A DNA stretch of 64,000 bases, taken from assembly GCA_963833585.1 (NCBI GenBank), contig CAWHYF010000006.1, positions 992,001 through 1,056,000 on the forward strand, in the 5' to 3' direction. This DNA is from Bog-756 sp963833585. GTDB lineage: Bacteria; Actinomycetota; Acidimicrobiia; Acidimicrobiales; RAAP-2. Made by a program: the position numbers and the translations under genes. Shown in pieces: positions 43,698-52,562 of this stretch (the stretch's first letter is position 1; the number at the start of each line of letters is the position of its first letter). The notes below the pieces were generated by a model. The model had not been told where the DNA came from. It made no database searches and saw only the letters and a program-made list of their open reading frames with translations.

Positions 43698-46220
43698 GTG
43701 ATCCGATTCGCCGACTGCGAGCTGAATCTGGAACGCTTCGTCCTGCGGAGGGGCGGCCAGGAGATCAAGGTGGAGCCCCAGGTCTTCGACGTGCTCGCCT
43801 ACCTCGTCGAGCACCGAGGCGCCGTGGTGCGCAAGGAGGAACTGCTCGACGCGGTCTGGGGTGACCGCTTCGTGAGTGAGTCCGCCCTGACCACGCGGAT
43901 CAAGGCGGTCCGCCAGGCCGTTGGCGACGACGGCAGACAACAGGCGATCATCCGGACCGCGCATGGTAAGGGCTACGAATTCGTCGCTGCCGTGGAGGAA
44001 GTCGATGAGGATGAGGCGGCGGCCTCCCCATCCCGAGTGACCCCGGGACCGTCGATCGGCGTTCCGGTGCAGCCGTTGATCGGCCGCGACACACTGTTGG
44101 AACAGCTCCGCGCCATGATCGACGACCACCGGCTGGTCACGCTGGTGGGACCCGGTGGCGTGGGAAAGACCTCGCTCGCGGTGGAGCTGGCCCGCACGGT
44201 GGGCGGCGACTTCGCGGACGGTGTCCACGTTGTGGAATTCGTGGGCGTCGTCGATCAGGACGCCACGGCGGCCGCGCTGGCCACGGCCATTGACGTCAGC
44301 GTTCGGAAGTCGACATCGATCGACGATGCCATCGTCGAGTTGCTCCGCCCTCGGCACAGCTTGCTGGTACTCGACAACTGCGAGCACCTGATCGAGCCCG
44401 TTGCCGAGCTGGTGGCGCGAATCCTGCGTGAGGCCCCCACCGTCTCGATCGTGGCCACGAGCCGGGAGCCGCTGGCGGTGGCCGGTGAGCGGCTCTGGAC
44501 GGTGGACCCGCTGCCGACCGGACCCAAGGAGATGTTCAGTCCGCACCCCGAGCTCGACGAACTGGCCGAGATCCCGGCAGTCGCCCTGTTCGTGGCCCGG
44601 GCCAAGGCGGCGGATCCCTCGTTCGTGTTGGATGAAACCAACGGGCCGCTGATTGCCGAGATCGGCCGGCGCCTCGACGGGATCCCCTTGGCCATCGAGC
44701 TCGCCGCGGCTCGGGCGCGCGCGATCGGCGTCGCCGAGGTCGCCCACCGCCTCGACCAGCGCTTTGGGGTACTGAAGGCGATGCGCAGGGGAAGTGACCC
44801 CAGACACCGCACGATGCACGACGCCATCAGCTGGTCCTACGACATGCTCGAACCCGACGAGCGAACGCTGTTCTGCTCGCTGTCGGTGTTCGCCGGATCC
44901 TTCGACCTGCCCTCGGCAGAGGCCATGGCGCCGGGAAGGGACACGCTCGATCTCCTGACCCGGCTCACTGAGCGCTCGATGCTGGCGGTGCGCCCGCAGG
45001 CGGGCGGGTCGACCCGCTACGAGCTGCTGGAGACCCTCCGGGCGTACGGGCGCTCTCGCCTGAGCGATGCCAGGGCAGCTGAGCTCTTCGCCGCGCACGC
45101 CAGCCATCTTGCCGCCGAGGCCGGGACGGCCGAGACGGAGCTGAGTGGACCCGGCGAAGGCGCCGCCATCGCGTGGGCGGAGTCCTCGATCGCCGACTTG
45201 CGCGCCGCCCAGCGGTTTGCGCTCGAGCTCGGGGCATTCGACGTCACCTTTGGCCTCATCAGCTCGACCCGTGAGTTCGCCATGCGAGCGATGCGGTACG
45301 AGGTCTTCACCTGGGCCGACGCCGCCTGCCACGCGGTGGATGCGCTCGACCACCCGCTGGCCCCCACCCTCACCGGGATGCGAGCCTATGGCGCGTGGGT
45401 GCGGGGGGAGTTCGAGCTGGCGATCCATCTCGCCGAGGACACCCGCCGCCTCGAGGTCCGGCTGTCCGTCTTTCCCAGCGGCCTCGCCGAGCGCACCCTT
45501 GCCAACGTCCTGTACATCGTGGGCGATACCAAGCGGGGCCATGCTGAAGGGCTCCGGCAGATCGAGCTGGCCGAGGAGTCCGGCAATCCGTCGCGGATTG
45601 TCCATGCCTGCTACATGGGGGCAGTGGGGCACAGCTCCCACGGTGCCTATGACGAGGCCAATGCCCTGGTTGAACGAGCACACGAACTGGCCATCCAGAC
45701 GACGTCACCGACGGACCAGGCGTCGGTGGCGATCGCACGCGGCTTCGCCAGCAGAACCGAGGATGATGCGCTCGAGGCCTTTACCGCGGGCGGCCGGATC
45801 GCCCGCGCCGCCGGCAACCGCTGGATGCGCGCCTTCGCCTTCACCGAGGCCAGCGGACTGCTGGTCTCTCGAGGCGAGCTCAAGATGGGGTGTTCCGGTC
45901 TCGCCGACATGGTTGGAGTCTGGTACCGAGCGGGAGACTGGTCACAGCAGTGGCATACGCTGTCGCGCTGCGTGATCGCCCTGAACCAGGTCGACCGGGT
46001 GGAGCTCGCCGTCGAGTTGCTCGGTGCGATCGAGGCCCACGCCACGCTCGGTGTCGCGCCGATGGCAAGCACTCTCCATGATCTGGTCTTTGCAACCAGA
46101 AGCCAGCTCGTCGACTCGATCGGTGCAGACCGTGCTGCCGAACTGCTGGCGGAGGGTGCCGCCTGTCCAGTCGAGGACATCGTCCTGCGGACCCGACGAG
46201 CGCTCATTGGCGCCAGCTGA
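43698..46220 (+). CDS. PhoB-type winged-helix NB-ARC regulator
   Basis: An 840-residue STAND regulator with a different head from the BTAD protein at 29.9 kb. Residues 1-95 are an OmpR/PhoB-type DNA-binding domain (FVLRRGGQEIKVEPQVFDVL, VVRKEELLDAVWGDRFVSES, IIRTAHGKGYEFVAAVEE). After a linker the NTPase has Walker A LVGPGGVGKTSLAVELA near residue 149, Walker B LLVLDNCEHLIEPVAEL near 222 and RRLDGIPLAIELAAARARAI. The C-terminal ~400 residues are helical repeats. BTAD is absent. This matches the large adenylate-cyclase-less LuxR/OmpR hybrid ATPases of actinobacteria with unknown targets. It is 72 bases downstream of the GT-C gene but has its own leaderless promoter. Confidence 0.9.
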   Translation: MIRFADCELNLERFVLRRGGQEIKVEPQVFDVLAYLVEHRGAVVRKEELLDAVWGDRFVSESALTTRIKAVRQAVGDDGRQQAIIRTAHGKGYEFVAAVEEVDEDEAAASPSRVTPGPSIGVPVQPLIGRDTLLEQLRAMIDDHRLVTLVGPGGVGKTSLAVELARTVGGDFADGVHVVEFVGVVDQDATAAALATAIDVSVRKSTSIDDAIVELLRPRHSLLVLDNCEHLIEPVAELVARILREAPTVSIVATSREPLAVAGERLWTVDPLPTGPKEMFSPHPELDELAEIPAVALFVARAKAADPSFVLDETNGPLIAEIGRRLDGIPLAIELAAARARAIGVAEVAHRLDQRFGVLKAMRRGSDPRHRTMHDAISWSYDMLEPDERTLFCSLSVFAGSFDLPSAEAMAPGRDTLDLLTRLTERSMLAVRPQAGGSTRYELLETLRAYGRSRLSDARAAELFAAHASHLAAEAGTAETELSGPGEGAAIAWAESSIADLRAAQRFALELGAFDVTFGLISSTREFAMRAMRYEVFTWADAACHAVDALDHPLAPTLTGMRAYGAWVRGEFELAIHLAEDTRRLEVRLSVFPSGLAERTLANVLYIVGDTKRGHAEGLRQIELAEESGNPSRIVHACYMGAVGHSSHGAYDEANALVERAHELAIQTTSPTDQASVAIARGFASRTEDDALEAFTAGGRIARAAGNRWMRAFAFTEASGLLVSRGELKMGCSGLADMVGVWYRAGDWSQQWHTLSRCVIALNQVDRVELAVELLGAIEAHATLGVAPMASTLHDLVFATRSQLVDSIGADRAAELLAEGAACPVEDIVLRTRRALIGAS

Positions 46221-46232
46221 CCCCCTGATTCG

Positions 46233-47483
46233 TCATCCTGTCCGGGTGGACACCCGGTCCACATCGTCCAGGTACGCGAGGAGATGTTGGCAGAGTTCGG
46301 CCGCGTCCAGACCCAGTCCTGCCAGCAGATTCGAACGGCGCTGTCGCAGGAACGGCAGTCCCAGCAGGTAGAGGCCGGGCAGGCCGGCGACTCCACCGTT
46401 GTGGATGACACGGCCTCTCCTGTCGAGGGCGCGGGGATCCAGCCAGTCATGGGCCGGGAGATATCCGGTCGCCCAGATCACCGTGCTGAAGTCGTGCAGG
46501 TCGAGCTCAGTTGGCACCCGGGCGGGTACGGTGGGGTTCGGTTCGGTCACCGGACCGACCAGGTCGGCCACCCCGCGCTCGTCGACCCATTGGTCGATGC
46601 GGCGCAGGAGCCTGGCCTGCTTGAGGTCTGCGTTGGCGACGAGACTGCCGAGCCCGCCGGAGCACAGAGCCGTCGCCCCCCGGATCGCCATGAGGCGTCC
46701 GACCAGCTGGACCCCGAGGCTCTGGAGCGAAGCCAGATCGACTGCTCGTCCGTCATCACTGCCGACCACCTGCACCGATGCATGACGGCGCGCCCGCTGG
46801 AGGTCCTCCACCTCATTCCAGCGCTCGTCGAGCTGGCCGATCCGGTCCAGCCACCAGTAGATGTCGGCGCCCCGGTACGACCGCGGCAACCGTACGTGCT
46901 CGCCGACCGAGATCGAGACGTCGCGGCCCGAGCGTTGCAACTCGTCCGCGATCTGCACCCCAGACGCTGATGCCCCCACCACCAGGGTGCGGCCGTAGTT
47001 GTCGACCTGGGATGGTCGCCGGTAGGACAGCGCGGTGAGCTGCCGCACCGCCTCCGGGAGCTCGGCGGCGAAGGCGGGCACGCGGGGCCGGCTCGACCCC
47101 CCCGCGGCACCGACGATCGCTTCGCATCGCCACGTCCCCGCCGTCGTGCCAACCTCGAAGCCGGTGCCGGTACGACGGGTCACCTCGACCTCGACCCCCG
47201 TGTGGAGCGGTGGGTCGAATGAGCGGCGGTAGACCTCCAGGGTCGCCACGGTCTCGGCCGCGGTCATGTACCCGTCAGGGTCGTCGCCCCGGTAGCCGGC
47301 ACCGGGCAGTGCCGTCATCCAGTTGGGGGTCAGCAGGCGCAGTGAGTCCCAGCGCTCGGTCTTCCAGGAGTGCGCCACCCCATCCCGTTCGAGGACCACG
47401 TGGTCCACGCCGGCCCCGGTGAGGTGATGGCTCATGGCGAGCCCACCGGGGCCGGCTCCGACCACCACGACCGACGTGTGCAC
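46233..47483 (-). CDS. Flavin-dependent monooxygenase-like NAD(P)/FAD oxidoreductase
   Basis: A 416-residue two-dinucleotide-fold flavoprotein similar to flavin-containing monooxygenases and CzcO-like proteins. The FAD site SVVVVGAGPGGLAMSHHLTG is at the N-terminus; WKTERWDSLRLLTPNW matches the CzcO-type block. The NADPH site is TLVVGASASGVQIADELQRS, and VIWATGYLPAHDWLDP is the conserved ATG-type motif. The full FMO fingerprint FxGxxxHxxxY/F is not seen. Substrate unknown. It is preceded 30 bases upstream by the OsmC-family gene on the same strand, suggesting an oxidative-stress or detoxification operon. Confidence 0.88.
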   Translation of the reverse strand: MHTSVVVVGAGPGGLAMSHHLTGAGVDHVVLERDGVAHSWKTERWDSLRLLTPNWMTALPGAGYRGDDPDGYMTAAETVATLEVYRRSFDPPLHTGVEVEVTRRTGTGFEVGTTAGTWRCEAIVGAAGGSSRPRVPAFAAELPEAVRQLTALSYRRPSQVDNYGRTLVVGASASGVQIADELQRSGRDVSISVGEHVRLPRSYRGADIYWWLDRIGQLDERWNEVEDLQRARRHASVQVVGSDDGRAVDLASLQSLGVQLVGRLMAIRGATALCSGGLGSLVANADLKQARLLRRIDQWVDERGVADLVGPVTEPNPTVPARVPTELDLHDFSTVIWATGYLPAHDWLDPRALDRRGRVIHNGGVAGLPGLYLLGLPFLRQRRSNLLAGLGLDAAELCQHLLAYLDDVDRVSTRTG

Positions 47484-47512
47484 GCCCGTTGCTCCGTCGT
47501 ACCCGATGGCGG

Positions 47513-48076
47513 TCAGGCCACCGTGACCTGAACGGTCGTGGGGTTGGTCACGATGTCGAAGACCGCCGAACGCTTCTGGGACTGGGCCACGATGGCCTCG
47601 AGATCTGCCCGGCTCGCATCGGCGTCGATGTCGTAGCTCACGTCGATTCGGTCGAAGCCGTTGCGGACGTCAGCGTCGATGCCGAGAATGCCTTGAAGGT
47701 CCATGCCCGCCTGCACGGTGGCCGTTACCGAACGCAGCTGCACGCCGCGGTTGGTGGCCACGGTGGCGACGCCGGCGGTCAGGCAGGAGGCCAGCGCGGC
47801 CAGGACGATCTCGGGCGGCGTCACGGCGTTGTCCTCCGACGCGAACACCTCCGGGTGGTCCGCCTCGATGGTGTACGCCTGGCGGTGGGCGTGTTGCTGG
47901 CCGAGTCCGAAGAAGTCGGTGATGGTCGAACGACTGTGGGTGCCGTTCACCCACTCGCAGCTGGCGCGCCACTGGAACGCCGCTGCCTCGGGCGCGTCCG
48001 TCAACGCCTGCCGGGCGCCGCGGAGCGCCTCGATGTTGACACCGTTGTCGACGGTGGGGGCTTCGGTCTGAGTCAT
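47513..48076 (-). CDS. OsmC-family peroxidase-like protein
   Basis: A 187-residue OsmC/Ohr superfamily protein. ATG 48076 follows an ideal GGGAGGA ribosome site. The family core is visible: AYTIEADHPEVFASEDNAVT, PPEIVLAALASCLTAGVATV with the first conserved Cys, and the C-terminal beta-alpha segment VSYDIDADASRADLEAIVAQ. The second redox Cys expected in true Ohr/OsmC peroxidases is not evident near AIVAQSQKRSAVFDIV, where Ser replaces it, so peroxidase activity is uncertain. It is first in a two-gene operon with the flavoprotein. Confidence 0.87.
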   Translation of the reverse strand: MTQTEAPTVDNGVNIEALRGARQALTDAPEAAAFQWRASCEWVNGTHSRSTITDFFGLGQQHAHRQAYTIEADHPEVFASEDNAVTPPEIVLAALASCLTAGVATVATNRGVQLRSVTATVQAGMDLQGILGIDADVRNGFDRIDVSYDIDADASRADLEAIVAQSQKRSAVFDIVTNPTTVQVTVA

Positions 48077-48247
48077 GTCGGGTCCTCCCGGTTCGGCTGC
48101 GGCGACGGGCTGTCGCCGCTGACTCCACTGTCCGTCATGACCGGCCACAGGTCATGAAGGCGGAGTGGTCATCTGCTGACGATTGTCTTCAGAGGATCTT
48201 CACGGGAACTCCAAGACCCGTTCGGAGCGATGCCGCATGATCGGTCC

Positions 48248-49075
48248 ATGACCCTCCACCCCGGCCATCCCCAGCTCGCTCCACCACCCCACCGGTGGGA
48301 GAAGGCCGGCGAAGCGTGGGGGAGCCGGGCACCCGACTGGTCCTGCCTCTACGAGCACTACTCGCTGGACGTCCTGATCGCCCTGCTCCCACGGCTCGGG
48401 GTCGGTCCGCGGATGTCGCTCCTCGACGTTGCCTGTGGATCGGGCCTCGCCGTGCGCGTGGCGGATGGCATGGGTGCCGACGTCGCCGGCATCGACGCAG
48501 CCGCCGAGCTGGTGGCGGTGGCGTGCGATCGGGCGCCCACCGCGGACCTTCGGGTGGGGTCGATGTTCGAGCTGCCCTGGACCGACGAACGCTTCGACGC
48601 GGCCGTCTCGGTCAACGGCATCTGGGGTGGCTGCGGTGCGGCGCTGGACGAGGTCTACCGGGTGCTCCGACCCGGTGGTCTGGTGGCCATCAGTTTCTGG
48701 GGGCAGGGCCCGCCCCTCGACATCAAGGCGGTGTTCAGGGTGTTCGCGGTTCATGGACCGGAGCCTCACCGGAGCTCGATGCGGCGCCTCAATGACATAG
48801 CGACGCCCGGCGTCGCCGAACAGATGCTGGAATCGAGCGGATTCTCGGTGCTCGAGCGCGGGGGTCGCGTCTCGACCATGGAGTGGCCTGACCCGGACAT
48901 CGCGTGGCGGGCCCTGTCCAGCGTGGGTCCCGCGGTCCCCGCACTGCGTTCCAACGATCCGGCCGTCCTGCGAAACGCCGTGCTCGCCGCTCTCGAGCCA
49001 TGCCGAGATCGACGCGGCGTGTACCGCACTCGCAGCGACCACCAGTTTGTGGTCGCCAGGAAGCCGGGACCATGA
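48248..49075 (+). CDS. Class I SAM-dependent methyltransferase
   Basis: A 275-residue methyltransferase of the UbiE/methyltransferase-11 type. Motif I is MSLLDVACGSGLAVRVADGM; motif II is VAGIDAAAELVAVACDRAP; motif III is FDAAVSVNGIWGGCGAALDE; and VYRVLRPGGLVAISFWGQG is the post-motif block. The substrate domain follows. Starting at MTLHPGHP (ATG 48248) is preferred to an earlier in-frame start at 48230, since the additional residues lack support. The methyl acceptor is unknown. It is divergent from the OsmC-flavoprotein operon. Confidence 0.87.
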   Translation: MTLHPGHPQLAPPPHRWEKAGEAWGSRAPDWSCLYEHYSLDVLIALLPRLGVGPRMSLLDVACGSGLAVRVADGMGADVAGIDAAAELVAVACDRAPTADLRVGSMFELPWTDERFDAAVSVNGIWGGCGAALDEVYRVLRPGGLVAISFWGQGPPLDIKAVFRVFAVHGPEPHRSSMRRLNDIATPGVAEQMLESSGFSVLERGGRVSTMEWPDPDIAWRALSSVGPAVPALRSNDPAVLRNAVLAALEPCRDRRGVYRTRSDHQFVVARKPGP

Positions 49076-49281
49076 GCCAAGGTGGGTCGGTCGAGCCCAG
49101 CAGCAGGGCGCAGCCACCGGTCCCCGGTTAGCGAGGTCCAGAATGTCCGCCCGGTACGGCCCCAACCCTCCACGTCGCACCGAATGCCGGGCATTGAGCT
49201 GGGGACTTCCTCCCGGGCCTCCCGGACCGCCAGAATGGTCCGAACGATGATGGCGATACTCGTGCCAACAGGGTGGGACGG

Positions 49282-50365
49282 ATGACCGGGTCTCCCGCGC
49301 GGCGTCCGTTGACCCTGTCCGCCTTCGGAATGGCCCGCACGCCGCGGGACATCCAGACGATGGCCCGTCGGTGCGAAGACGCTGGCTTCGGGCGACTCTG
49401 GGTACCGGAAGGCCCACAGCCCGTTTTCTCGATGTGCACGGCCGCCGCCCTCGCAACACCAACACTCACCTACGGCACCGGTGTCGCCGTCGCGTTCCGC
49501 GAGGAGCCCGATGCTCACGGCTCAATCGGCGTGGATGCTCAGCGGCATGACCGGGGGCCGATTCATCCTCGGTCTGGGCACCCAGGTCAGGGCGCACGTC
49601 GAGCGGCGGTTCTCCGCTCCCTTCGCTCCCCCGGGTCCTCGGATGCGCGAATACGTCTTGGCCCTGCGGGCCATATTCAACGCATTCCGAGAGGTGGAGC
49701 CCCTGAATTTCGATGGTGACTACTACTCGTTCAGCCTGCTCCCCCGCATCTGGTCACCCGGCCCGATGCCGTACCCGGACCCCCCGATCTACCTCGCCGG
49801 TGTCCGGGCCTGGATGTGCCGGATGGCGGGGAGGACCGCAGACGGCATGCTGGTCCACCCGATGAACGGCCGGTCGTATCTCGACGAGGTGGTCCTCCCC
49901 GGTGTGCGACGGGGCGAGAAGGAGGCCGGACGGTCCGCCGGGAGCGTCGCCATTGTCTGCCCGACCATGGTTGCCGTGTCCGATGACGACGCGGTGCGGG
50001 ACCGCCAACGGGAAGGCATCCGTGCTCGTTTGGCCTTCTACGGCAGCACACCGGGGTACGGCGTGATCTTCGACTCCCTGGGCTGGCCAGGGGTCGGCGA
50101 GCGCCTCAATGCACTCCAGCGGGCCGGGAGCCTCGACCAGATGCTCAAGACGGTGACCGACGAGATGCTCGACGAACTTGCCGTCACCTCGACCTGGGAG
50201 GACCTACCCCGCCGGCTCGTGTCCCGGTTCGGGGACACCGCCGACGACGTCGTCTGCTATTCGGTCTTCGACCACTGGGACGATGAGCCTGACGCCCTCG
50301 CCCGCTGGCAGGACGTCAATCGGCACTTTCGTGAGCTGGCCGGCCACCACCGTCCCGTCCCCTAG
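49282..50365 (+). CDS. LLM-class F420-dependent oxidoreductase, frame broken once
   Basis: A luciferase-like (LLM) flavin/F420 oxidoreductase. The first frame gives RTPRDIQTMARRCEDAGFGR and LTYGTGVAVAF, then loses sense. The second frame gives RSPMLTAQSAWMLSGMTGGR, FILGLGTQVRAHVERRFS and VGERLNALQRAGSLDQMLKT, through to TAG 50365. Removing one C from the CC at 49497-49498 yields the canonical AVAFARSPMLTAQSAW and a continuous 360-residue protein, a normal family length. F420 or FMN use is likely because LLM enzymes with this ARSPM block are typically F420-linked in actinobacteria. The substrate is unknown. The break is more likely a sequencing insertion than decay. Confidence 0.8.
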
Positions 50366-51255
50366 AGAACGGCGATCGGATTCACCGGTGAGGCCGTACC
50401 CCGAATCAGTACCAAGGGCGCCACGATGAGGAGGAAGGCCCAACGAGCCTCTTCTGTGCAGACCGTGGACAACTCGTCGAAATCGAGATTGTCCAGCAGG
50501 TGAATCCCCATGGCCACCAGGGCCACGGAGTGAATCGGCATGGGAACCCCGTCCACCCGGGACGGCAGGACGTCGGAGACCCCATCGCTGCCCAGCGCGG
50601 CCACCTCACGGTCGTGGAGCCAGGTGAGACACGAGGCGTCCAGACCGGCAATGCCCTCCTGTGGTGAGCTGGGACCCTGCAACTCCCGTCGTCGCCAGCG
50701 ACCCGTCCGGACGAGGAGCACGTCGCCACGCTGGACCTTGACCCCCGCCGCATGCTCGGCGGCTTCGAGGTCCTCCGGGAAGATGGGATCGCCCGGTGCC
50801 AGCGCCTCCACCCCTCGCACCGGGGGTACATCGATGAGTACCCCTCGGGTGACGATCCCGGAACGGAGATGGTGGATCCCGAGCCTGTCCGCCCCGTGAG
50901 CCGTCACGGTCTCGGCGGCAAAACCGTTGTAGATCTTGTCTTGGTGGAAGATGTGGCACAGGGCGTCGATATGACTGGTGGCGTATCCGTGCGAGGCGAG
51001 GGCAAAGTAGTCGGCCCCGTAACCCTCGGTGAAGGTGCCGGTCATGTGGTGGACCACCGGCTTGGGGTTGTCGGGACCGGGTTCGGTAGGGAGGGGTCGG
51101 GCGCAAGACACGGTACGTCCCGACCGCACCGTCGCGGTCGCTGCTTCCGTAACCTCGGCGGTGACGAAGTTGAGCGTGCCGAGCTCGTCGTCGGATCCCC
51201 ACCGACCCCAGTTGGAGAGGCGGTCGTGGAGACTCAGAACTTCCGCTGCATTCAT
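50362..51255 (-). CDS. Cyclase-family metal-dependent hydrolase (kynurenine-formamidase-like)
   Basis: A 297-residue member of the cyclase family (Pfam Cyclase, PF04199), metal-dependent amidohydrolase-like enzymes that include bacterial kynurenine formamidase and isatin hydrolase. The metal motif is SHGYATSHIDALCHIFHQ (HxxxxxHxDxxxH-like), and GVLIDVPPVRGVEALAPGD follows. VQRGDVLLVRTGRW and a late IHSVALVAMGIHLLDNLDF complete the fold. The start may be ATG 51255 or the GTG at 51270. It is convergent with the LLM gene, overlapping its end by 4 bases. Its substrate is probably a cyclic amide or lactone, in line with the surrounding oxidative genes. Confidence 0.87.
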   Translation of the reverse strand: MNAAEVLSLHDRLSNWGRWGSDDELGTLNFVTAEVTEAATATVRSGRTVSCARPLPTEPGPDNPKPVVHHMTGTFTEGYGADYFALASHGYATSHIDALCHIFHQDKIYNGFAAETVTAHGADRLGIHHLRSGIVTRGVLIDVPPVRGVEALAPGDPIFPEDLEAAEHAAGVKVQRGDVLLVRTGRWRRRELQGPSSPQEGIAGLDASCLTWLHDREVAALGSDGVSDVLPSRVDGVPMPIHSVALVAMGIHLLDNLDFDELSTVCTEEARWAFLLIVAPLVLIRGTASPVNPIAVL

Positions 51256-51426
51256 CGGTTGGCGCACCACCTGGGTACAGTAGCCGGGCGGATCTCACCA
51301 CTCGACCCCAGACCCGTCGGGTGAGAACACCTAGGGTGTCGCCAGTCGGCCCGGTCCTCTGAGGGGCTGGGCGGCTCTACCGCAGACCACGTACCTACCA
51401 GCCCACAGCGGGACCGAGGTGACTCA

Positions 51427-52360
51427 ATGAGTGCGGGACGAGAAGCAACGCGTGACGCTCCGGAGGTGGGTCCGCCACCATGGATCGACGAGACGATCCA
51501 ACAGCGGATCGAATGGCGGGACGGCGACGTCGTCGTGTCGGTTCCTGCGAAGAGTGGGACCACCTGGACGATGAACATCGTCCACCAGCTCCGATCGGGC
51601 GGCGATGGCTCGTTCACGGACATCTACCTCGAGGTGCCCTGGGTCGAGCTTGTGCCCGGACCCGACAAGTCGCTCGATGATCTCGTCGCCAAGCTGGACG
51701 AGATGCCACGAGACCTTCGGCGTTCGTTCAAGACCCACGCCGCGCCGCCCACCCTCCCCTATCAGAACCCCGGTGAGGGGCCTGACGTGCGGTACCTCGT
51801 CGTCGCCCGCAACCCCGATGAGGCGATCGCGTCCTTCCGCCCGTTTCTGGCCGCGCACTCCGACGCCTGGTACGACCTCTGGCAGGTCGACAAGAGGGGT
51901 GCCGTTGGACCCGACTTCGACACCTATATCTCCGGATTCGTATCCCACGCACTGGCGCCCAGGATCTTCGGGTTCCTAGCCGCATGGTGGCCACTCCGCC
52001 ATGAGTCCAACGTGATGCTGGTGCATTACGCCGACCTGAAACGCCGACCCGAGACGACCATTCGTCGGGATCGCGGCGTTCCTTGGCTTCGATGTCCCCG
52101 ACGATCGGTGGCCGATCATTTTGGAGTACACCTCGTTCCAGTGGATGAAGGCGCACGAGGACAAGTTCGAGCTGCGCCGCGTCGCCGACATACCGATGCT
52201 CGACCCCGGTGGGATGATCCGTAAGGGACAGATCGGCGCGAGCGGCGAGGACGGGATCTCACCACAGATCTCCGAGACGATCGCGGCCGTGGGCCGAACG
52301 ATTCTCACCGATTCGGAGGCATGGGACTGGTGCTACCGCGGCGGGAGGGTGCCAACCTGA
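51427..52360 (+). CDS. Sulfotransferase (PAPS-dependent), frame broken once
   Basis: A cytosolic-type sulfotransferase that would transfer sulfate from PAPS to an alcohol. The PAPS 5' site VVSVPAKSGTTWTMNIVHQL is near residue 38 and the 3' site RYLVVARNPDEAIASFRPF near residue 122. After HYADLKRRPETTIRR the frame turns to Arg/Pro-rich sequence. Dropping one G from the GGG at 52067-52069 continues with IAAFLGFDVPDDRWPIILEY, then TSFQWMKAHEDKFELRRVAD and the GMIRKGQIGASGED C-terminal PAPS loop, to TGA 52360. The repaired length of 310 residues is normal. GAGGTGA precedes the ATG. A hairpin follows immediately after the stop. Confidence 0.82.
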
Positions 52361-52362
52361 GA

Positions 52363-52381
52363 AGCCGAGGGTACCTCGGCT
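52363..52381 (+). terminator. Hairpin after sulfotransferase
   Basis: AGCCGAGG (52363-52370) and CCTCGGCT (52374-52381) form a perfect 8-bp stem with a 3-base loop, 2 bases after the stop codon. A second, smaller stem (CGGCG/CGCCG) follows. No T-run, as is usual for actinobacterial terminators. Confidence 0.6.
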
Positions 52382-52562
52382 CCCGGCGCTGGACGCCGAG
52401 CGGGCACCATTCCCTCCCGAGATCACCGAACGGCACGGATCCACACCAACGTCGACCGTCCGGCGGTGCTCGGGGGTACCGGCGGCAGCGAGCGCTGGTC
52501 GGGGCGTGGCCCACTCCGGGCGAACTCCATTCTCTCCTGGTCGGCGCGAAGCTGGTCGGCAA

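Noticed and set aside
43683..45683. 666-codon open frame antisense to the wHTH-NB-ARC gene
   Set aside because: A shadow of GC-rich codons; no motifs, while the plus strand has clear Walker and HTH motifs.
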